Below, piece by piece: positions 51,162 through 55,923 of a stretch of DNA of 55,923 nt. Under the pieces are notes generated by a model. That model saw only the letters and a list, made by a program, of their open reading frames with translations, did not search any database and was not told the origin of the DNA. Made by a program: the position numbers and the translations under genes. Source of the DNA: Amycolatopsis palatopharyngis. GTDB taxonomy: Bacteria; Actinomycetota; Actinomycetes; Mycobacteriales; Pseudonocardiaceae. Location: NCBI RefSeq assembly GCF_003385185.1, contig NZ_PQHZ01000044.1, positions 1 through 55,923 on the forward strand. Direction: 5' to 3'. Every line of letters begins with the position of its first letter. The stretch's first letter is position 1.

Positions 51162-51263
51162 TTCGACCTCCTCGTCGCCTGCGGCAGTGCTGCGGGCAGG
51201 CTCGCCTGCCTGGACACCGTGTTCCGCGACACAGTAGGGAAGGCAGGCGAAATGCCGGAATCC

Positions 51264-53039
51264 TCAGCGGACCAACCGGCGCGTGATGCGACGAACGGCC
51301 GACGAACGGCGGGCGGACCACGACGAGTGGCCCAGGTCACGAACCGCTGCCTGCCGATCGGCGAACGGGGAGACACGGTGCTCGGGCAGGTGCAGCCGCA
51401 GCATCGCCGCCGTCGACCACGGCGGTGGCCTGCTGAACAGCGAAACCACGATCATCGTGGTGAACGCCAGCGGCACCGACCACGGTGCGGGCTGGATGAG
51501 CAGGATCGCGAGCCAGCCGTCGACCGGTGGGTCGAACAGGACGGTGGCGAAGGCGCCTCCTGAGGCGGCCAGCCCGGCGGCCACGCCGGCGATCGCGCCG
51601 GGCGCGGTGAGTCTGGACCACCAGATGCCGAGCACCAGCAGTGGGCAGAACGTCGAGGCGGCCACGGTGAACGCCCAGGTCACCAGCGTTCCCGCATCGA
51701 ATCGGGCGGCCGGCAGAGCCAGCAGCACGACGATCACAGCCGCCCCGACAACGGTCATTCGCAGCTGTCTCAGCCCGCCGGGCACGAGGTCGTGGGAGAT
51801 GGCCCCGGAGACGACCAGCAGCAGCCCGAGGGAGGTGGCCAGGAACGCGGCGAACGCACCCGCGGTGAGCAGGGCGGTGAACAGCGACCCCCACGGACCG
51901 GTGTCCACCTGGGCGGGTAGCGCCACCACCGCGGTGTCCGTGGCGCCGGACAGGTACAGCTGCGGCACCAGCACCCGGCCGAGTACGCCGTAGATGCCGG
52001 GGAACAGGTAGAACACGCTGAGCAGGACGACCGTGAACGCCGCCGTCCGGCGAGCGGCGCGGCCGTCCGGGCTGGTGTGGAAGCGCATCAGCACGTGCGG
52101 CAGGCCCATGGTCCCGAGCATGGTGGCCAGCAGTACCGCCCACGTGCTGAGCAGGGGGTATCCGGTCTCGCGCAGGTCGAGCAGCGGTCGCTGCCACCCT
52201 GGACCGCCCGGCGCGGTCTCACCGGGTAGCGCGGGGACCCGGGAGCCTTCCGGGAACACCACGGTGCGCCCGCCCGCCACCTGCCAGTCCCCGGGTGGCA
52301 GCGGCGTCACCGATCCGTCCGGCTCCAGCACGGAGGCACCTTCGGGCACGTCCAGAGTCACCGGAACGCGAAACACGACCGAGGTCTCGCGGTCGAACTC
52401 GGTGAACTCGGCCGGATGCAGGGCTTGCCCGCGCACGTCCGGTCCGACCTGCAGCAGCAGCCAGATCGCCGGGATGATGAACAGCACCAGCTTGAAGCAG
52501 AACTGGAACGCCTGGACGTAGGTGGCCGCGCGCATTCCGCCCAATGCCAGGGTGGTGCTCACCGCGGTGCCCGCGATGACGACACCCACCCAGTACGGTG
52601 TCCCGCTCACCACGCTGAGCACGAGGCCCGCTGTCCGGAACTGGGGGACCAGGTAGAGCCCGCTGATCATCAGCACCACGACCGCGGCGAGCCTGCGCAG
52701 TCCAGGGGAGGCGAGTCGGGCCTCGGCGAAGTCCGGCACGGTGAGCGCACCCGAGCGGCGCATCGGCGCGGCGACCAGCGCGAGCATGGCGATGAAGCCG
52801 GCGGCGAACCCGACGGCGTACCAGAGCGAGCCGATCCCGTCCTTCACCACGAGCCCGGCCACCCCGAGGAAGGACGCCGCCGAAAGGTACTCCCCGGAGA
52901 CCGCCGCCGAGTTCAGCAGCGGGGACACCCGGCGCGAGGCGACGAGGAAGTCCGAGGTCGTGCGCATCGCGGCGACCCCGCGCAGCCCGATCAGCAGTGT
53001 CACGATGATGACCGGCGCCACGGCGAGCGCGACGATCAT
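51264..53039 (-). CDS. second sodium:solute symporter (SSS family) with a large extracytoplasmic insertion
   Basis: A 591-residue symporter starting at the ATG at 53039 (MIVALAVAPVIIV). It shares the ActP-type segments SDFLVASRRVSPLLNSAAVSGEYL and GTMGLPHVLMRFHTSP. It differs from the neighbouring ActP by an insertion of about 90 polar residues (VVFRVPVTLDVPEGASVLEP to LLDLRETGYPLL) between two helices, probably outside the membrane. It overlaps the upstream small membrane-protein gene by 4 bp. A monocarboxylate such as acetate, pyruvate or propionate is plausible. Confidence 0.85.
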   Translation of the reverse strand: MIVALAVAPVIIVTLLIGLRGVAAMRTTSDFLVASRRVSPLLNSAAVSGEYLSAASFLGVAGLVVKDGIGSLWYAVGFAAGFIAMLALVAAPMRRSGALTVPDFAEARLASPGLRRLAAVVVLMISGLYLVPQFRTAGLVLSVVSGTPYWVGVVIAGTAVSTTLALGGMRAATYVQAFQFCFKLVLFIIPAIWLLLQVGPDVRGQALHPAEFTEFDRETSVVFRVPVTLDVPEGASVLEPDGSVTPLPPGDWQVAGGRTVVFPEGSRVPALPGETAPGGPGWQRPLLDLRETGYPLLSTWAVLLATMLGTMGLPHVLMRFHTSPDGRAARRTAAFTVVLLSVFYLFPGIYGVLGRVLVPQLYLSGATDTAVVALPAQVDTGPWGSLFTALLTAGAFAAFLATSLGLLLVVSGAISHDLVPGGLRQLRMTVVGAAVIVVLLALPAARFDAGTLVTWAFTVAASTFCPLLVLGIWWSRLTAPGAIAGVAAGLAASGGAFATVLFDPPVDGWLAILLIQPAPWSVPLAFTTMIVVSLFSRPPPWSTAAMLRLHLPEHRVSPFADRQAAVRDLGHSSWSARRSSAVRRITRRLVR

Positions 53040-53443
53040 TCGCGCCTCCCCGGGCCGCTCCGGGAACTTCCCGAGTGCCCCGGTCGCTCGGTGTGCTCGG
53101 AGTTCTCCGGATGCTCCGCCCTGCGCAACTGCCACAGGGCGAGCAGCACCATCGCCGGGAACGGGAGTACGCCCAGTGCCAGCCAGGACAGCGGGATATC
53201 CGCGATGCGCACCTGGTCCAGTTCGGGGAAGGCCGCCAGCGTGAGTGAGAGCCCGACCACCAGCGTGCCCAGCAGGCCGATGGCGACCGCGGCTCGCCTC
53301 CGCTGGATCCGGTACAGGGCGACGGCGTGCTCGGCCTCGGCCGGGTGCAGGGTGCTGACTCGCCAGCGGCCCCTTGGCCTGCGGCGGGAGTGTGCGAGCC
53401 GGGTCTGGGGGCTGGTGACCGCGACCCTGCGGTTGCCGGTCAT
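53036..53443 (-). CDS. small two-helix membrane protein coupled to the second symporter
   Basis: A 135-residue protein with a basic N-terminus, two hydrophobic segments (AAVAIGLLGTLVVGLSLTLA and LSWLALGVLPFPAMVLLALW) and a charged, Ser/Gly/Arg-rich tail. I start at the ATG at 53443 (MTGNRR). It overlaps the symporter start by ATGA, mirroring the DUF485-ActP arrangement, so it is probably the accessory subunit of the second symporter. Confidence 0.72.
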   Translation of the reverse strand: MTGNRRVAVTSPQTRLAHSRRRPRGRWRVSTLHPAEAEHAVALYRIQRRRAAVAIGLLGTLVVGLSLTLAAFPELDQVRIADIPLSWLALGVLPFPAMVLLALWQLRRAEHPENSEHTERPGHSGSSRSGPGRRE

Positions 53444-53620
53444 CGTGGGAGTGTCACAGCGCAGTTGAAAACGCGCGACACGATCGCGTCGCCGGGGCTC
53501 GGACCTGATCTCGTTAGTTCCTGCCTGCTGCAACGACGCCCCGCCGCCGCGATCGTGGAGCTTCGCCGGGCGCGTTCTGTCACTCCCGTGACCTCGCATG
53601 TCCCGGTTCTCATCCGCTTG

Positions 53621-54391
53621 TCACAGCCTTTGCTCGGGACGGCTCAGATCACCACGTCGCGCGGCGTGCAGCAGTCGCTCCCGCAGTTCCCTGGCGTGCC
53701 GGCGACTGACCGGAACGTCACCGAGGTCGGTGTGGGCCAGTAGCCCGCCGACGGAGTCGCTGCGCAGCTCCCTTACCGCCTCCAGCGCGACCAGGAAGCC
53801 ACGGTGCGTACGGGCGAAACCGGCGTGCTCCCAGTACTCCTCCAGCCGGGAGATCGGCATGCGAACCAGGTGGACGCCGCTGGGGGTGTGCAGGCGCACG
53901 TAGTCGCCGTGGGCCTCGGCGAAGCGGACCTCGTCGCGATGGACGTATCGGGTGCGGCCACCGGATTCCACCGGCAGCGCGGCCATCGCGTCCGGCTGCA
54001 CCGGCACCGAGTCCTCGGCGGGTGCGATGCGGGTGACCCTGGCCAGCGCGTCGGCGAGTCGTTCCGGGCGTACCGGCTTGAGCAGGTAGTCCACCGCGCC
54101 GACGCCGAAGGCCGCGATCGCGTGCTCGTCGTAGGCGGTGACGAAGACGACCACGGGTGGTTCGGCGAGTTTCGCGAGCAGCGAGGCGAGTTCCAGCCCG
54201 TCGAGGCCGGGCATCGCGATATCCAGGAACACCGCGTCGAAACGTTCGTTCTGGATCATCCTGAGCGCGGAGAGCGCCTCACCCGCGCCGGCTACCTCAC
54301 CCACCTCGGCCGCTTCCCGTAGCAACCGGCACAGATCGTCCAGCGCTGCCGGGACGTCGTCGACGGCGAGCACACGCAGTCCGCTGCTCAT
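53621..54391 (-). CDS. LytTR-family response regulator
   Basis: A 256-residue two-component regulator. The receiver domain shows the acidic pair in VLAVDDV, the phospho-acceptor Asp in DAVFLDIAMPGLDGLELA, and VTAYDEHAIAAFGVGAVDYLLKP with the conserved Thr and Lys. The C-terminal half is a LytTR DNA-binding domain (RTRYVHRDEVRFAEAHGDYV, RTHRGFLV). It starts at the ATG at 54391, the last element of junction repeat copy 3, and is co-transcribed with the histidine kinase. Flanking acetate genes suggest it controls them. Confidence 0.92.
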   Translation of the reverse strand: MSSGLRVLAVDDVPAALDDLCRLLREAAEVGEVAGAGEALSALRMIQNERFDAVFLDIAMPGLDGLELASLLAKLAEPPVVVFVTAYDEHAIAAFGVGAVDYLLKPVRPERLADALARVTRIAPAEDSVPVQPDAMAALPVESGGRTRYVHRDEVRFAEAHGDYVRLHTPSGVHLVRMPISRLEEYWEHAGFARTHRGFLVALEAVRELRSDSVGGLLAHTDLGDVPVSRRHARELRERLLHAARRGDLSRPEQRL

Positions 54392-54471
54392 GTCGTTTGC
54401 CTCATTCGCCGGCTGGCCGCACATCGCTCGGTGCCATATCCGGCTCGCACACTGTGCCAGTCGATCATGAC
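54387..54471 (-). repeat. operon-junction repeat, copy 3 (histidine kinase/response regulator junction)
   Basis: On the minus strand it reads ATGATCGACTGGCAC, GTGTGCGAGCCGG, GGCACCGAGCGATGTGC, GGCGAATGAGGCAA, and ends in GACATGAGC, the response-regulator start. It is the most diverged of the three copies but keeps block order and spacing. The kinase stop codon lies about 25 bp before its left edge. Confidence 0.8.
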
Positions 54472-54496
54472 CTTCCTCCCGTCCGCCGCAGGGTCT

Positions 54497-55576
54497 TCAC
54501 GGCATCACTCCGGGCTGGAACCGGGGCACCCGCACGATCACCCGGGTGCCGTCGTTCTCGGCCGTCTCGACCACCAGCCCGAACCAGGGGCCGTACACGT
54601 TACGCAGCCGCCGGTCGACGTTGGCCAGGCCCATGCTGCCGGGCGGGCTGTCACCGGCCAGGATCGAGGCGGCGAGGCCGGGATCCATGCCGACCCCGTC
54701 GTCGTCGACGCTGATCACGCAGTCGGCGCCCTCGGCCTCACCCGTCACCAGCACCAGCCCGCCACCCGTGCGCGGTTCGATCCCGTGCCGGATCGCGTTC
54801 TCCACCACCGGTTGCAGGACCAGATAGGGGATGGCCACCGCGAGTACCTCCGGGGCCACCCGTACCTGGACACGGAGGCGGTCGCCGAGGACGGCGCGCT
54901 GCAGGGCGAGGTAGGTCTCGATGGCGTGGAACTCGTCCGCCACGGTGGTGTACTCGCCGTGGCTGGCCAGGCTGTAGCGGATGTAGTCGGCGAAGTCGAG
55001 CATCAGTTCCCGGGAGCGGTCCGGTTCGGACCGGACCAGCGCGGCGATCACCGTGAGTGCGTTGTAGACGAAGTGCGGGGAGATCTCCGCGCGGAGTGCA
55101 CGCAGTTCGGCCTGCGCCGCGTGTTCCGCGGAAGCCTCGAGGTGACCGCGTTCCAGCGCCGCCACGATCACGCCCGCGACCTCGCGGACGGCCGCGGCCT
55201 TCGTGCCACCACAAGCGACCAGCACGCCGGCCATCTCGTCGTGCACGTACAGCGGCAGCGCCACGACGCGGCCCCGGCCGGCGCGACTCTCGGTCTGCAG
55301 CACCTTTTCGACCACGACGCCCAGGTCGGCGTCGGCGGGCGCGGTCCCGGCCAGGACCAGCCTGCCGGACAGGTCGGCAAGGCCCGCGGCCTCGGCGCCG
55401 AGCAGGCGCCGGACGCCCCTCGCCGCGGCACGTACCCGTGGGCCGGAGAGGCCGTCGGCGAGGTCGTCGGTCACGTGTCGTGCGGTCTCCAGCACCGAGG
55501 CGGTGTCCGAGCGCGACTTCGACAGCCGTGGCCACATCGTGTCCCGGCTGTTGTCCCGGTCGGCGGGAACCGTCAT
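54497..55576 (-). CDS. LytS-type sensor histidine kinase (soluble, GAF-like input)
   Basis: A 359-residue kinase. The N-terminal 170 residues have no membrane segment and look GAF-like (RRLLGAEAAGLADLSGRLVLAGT, VVALPLYVHDEMAGVLVACGG). The dimerisation/phospho-acceptor helix of the His_kinase family reads LRAEISPHFVYNAL. The ATPase domain has an N-box VENAIRHG and a G-box VDDDGVGMD with GLANVDRRL. It pairs with the LytTR regulator downstream and is divergent from acetyl-CoA synthetase. A cytoplasmic metabolite signal is likely but unidentified. Confidence 0.92.
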   Translation of the reverse strand: MTVPADRDNSRDTMWPRLSKSRSDTASVLETARHVTDDLADGLSGPRVRAAARGVRRLLGAEAAGLADLSGRLVLAGTAPADADLGVVVEKVLQTESRAGRGRVVALPLYVHDEMAGVLVACGGTKAAAVREVAGVIVAALERGHLEASAEHAAQAELRALRAEISPHFVYNALTVIAALVRSEPDRSRELMLDFADYIRYSLASHGEYTTVADEFHAIETYLALQRAVLGDRLRVQVRVAPEVLAVAIPYLVLQPVVENAIRHGIEPRTGGGLVLVTGEAEGADCVISVDDDGVGMDPGLAASILAGDSPPGSMGLANVDRRLRNVYGPWFGLVVETAENDGTRVIVRVPRFQPGVMP

Positions 55577-55759
55577 CCGTCACTCCCATCCACGTCGACG
55601 GGTAGCACCAGATACTAGAGTGACCGATGCGGTCGTCCCCGATGTCGTCTCCGCCGACCGACGATCCTGCCCGCCCGCATGACCGTTTGTCCCGTTTCAC
55701 GCGCCGTCTGTCGCGCGGGCGCTCGTTCCACCGTCGGTCGCGTCCTATGGTCCTCGGTC
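55577..55759. promoter_or_regulatory. divergent promoter region, histidine kinase / acetyl-CoA synthetase
   Basis: These 183 bp separate the divergent kinase and acetyl-CoA synthetase genes and must hold both promoters. The only AT-richer stretch is around 55605-55622 (AGATACTAGAGTGACC). I see no convincing operator. Confidence 0.4.
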
Positions 55760-55923
55760 ATGAGCAACGACGCCTTGTCCAACCTGTCCAGTGAATCCCG
55801 TTCTTTTGCGCCCTCTGCTGAGTTCGTTGCGGGGGCGAATGTGTCTGGGGAGTGGTATGAGCGGGCTGGGGTGGATCGTGAGGGGTTTTGGGCGGAGCAG
55901 GCTGGGCGGTTGTCGTGGGAGCG
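55760..55923 (+). CDS. acs: acetyl-CoA synthetase, N-terminal fragment (cut by the window end)
   Basis: The frame from the ATG at 55760 is open to the window edge (54 codons). Its sequence contains SFAPSAEFVAGANVSGEWYE and REGFWAEQAGRLSWE, which match the start of AMP-forming acetyl-CoA synthetase (acetate + ATP + CoA to acetyl-CoA). The location next to ActP and a two-component system fits an acetate-use regulon. The start codon lies 183 bp from the divergent kinase gene. Confidence 0.82.
   Translation, partial: MSNDALSNLSSESRSFAPSAEFVAGANVSGEWYERAGVDREGFWAEQAGRLSWE

Overview
The window is high-G+C actinobacterial DNA, with long GC-rich ORFs, frequent GTG starts and ATGA/TGATG translational coupling. 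An SsgA-family regulator, a putative 10-methyl fatty acid gene pair, DmdR/IdeR-type iron boxes and a hydroxamate siderophore NRPS point to a mycelial actinomycete. Pseudonocardiaceae (Amycolatopsis/Prauserella/Saccharomonospora-like) is my best guess from gene style and dispersed repeats; no rRNA is present to prove it. No tRNA, rRNA, CRISPR array or transposase gene was seen. No gene-free stretch exceeds about 300 bases.

Layout. 1-3.9 kb: tail of an unknown gene, metF, a secreted HtrA-like protease, a DUF2203 protein and a PucR-type regulator. 4.1-9.1 kb: a complete five-gene branched-chain-amino-acid-type ABC importer operon (two ATPases, two permeases, a lipoprotein), divergent from the PucR gene. 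9.1-14.1 kb: an enoyl-reductase/saccharopine-dehydrogenase-like protein, then a PP2C phosphatase, an HTH-methylase-specificity fusion and a soluble Ser/Thr kinase. 14.2-15.1 kb: a BNR-repeat lipoprotein.

15.1-43.5 kb is a siderophore island. It holds an N5-hydroxyornithine formyltransferase, an ornithine N5-monooxygenase, a ferric-siderophore binding lipoprotein, a 5190-residue four-module NRPS, an MbtH-like protein, a heterodimeric ABC exporter, an iron-box-controlled amidohydrolase, and two FecCD permeases with an ATPase. Four 19-bp DmdR/IdeR-like boxes sit at its promoters. The NRPS reads C-A-T / C-A-T-E / C-A-T / C-A-T / C with no thioesterase. Adenylation codes read from the sequence suggest formyl-hydroxyornithine (A1, A4), hydroxyornithine (A3, an exact match to the code I know) and a Gln/Glu-like residue rather than Ser at A2. 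The likely product is a tris-hydroxamate peptide of the foroxymithine/erythrochelin type, probably ending in a diketopiperazine, with an altered second residue.

43.5-49 kb: a long inverted-repeat element, a YrhK protein, an SsgA-like protein, a tmsA/tmsB-like pair for 10-methyl-branched fatty acids, a frameshifted universal stress protein and a small lipoprotein. 49.2-55.9 kb: an acetate uptake and activation region with ActP and its DUF485 partner, a second SSS symporter with a small membrane protein, a LytTR response regulator with a LytS-type kinase, and the start of acetyl-CoA synthetase.

The least expected content is a set of dispersed repeats: (i) an ~80-bp element filling three two-gene operon junctions and ending on a start codon; (ii) 30-bp-period CCCCAATG...CATTGGGG hairpin repeats, one pair lying in frame inside the NRPS epimerization domain; (iii) 21-bp-period tandem arrays at gene ends. 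Both periods are multiples of three.
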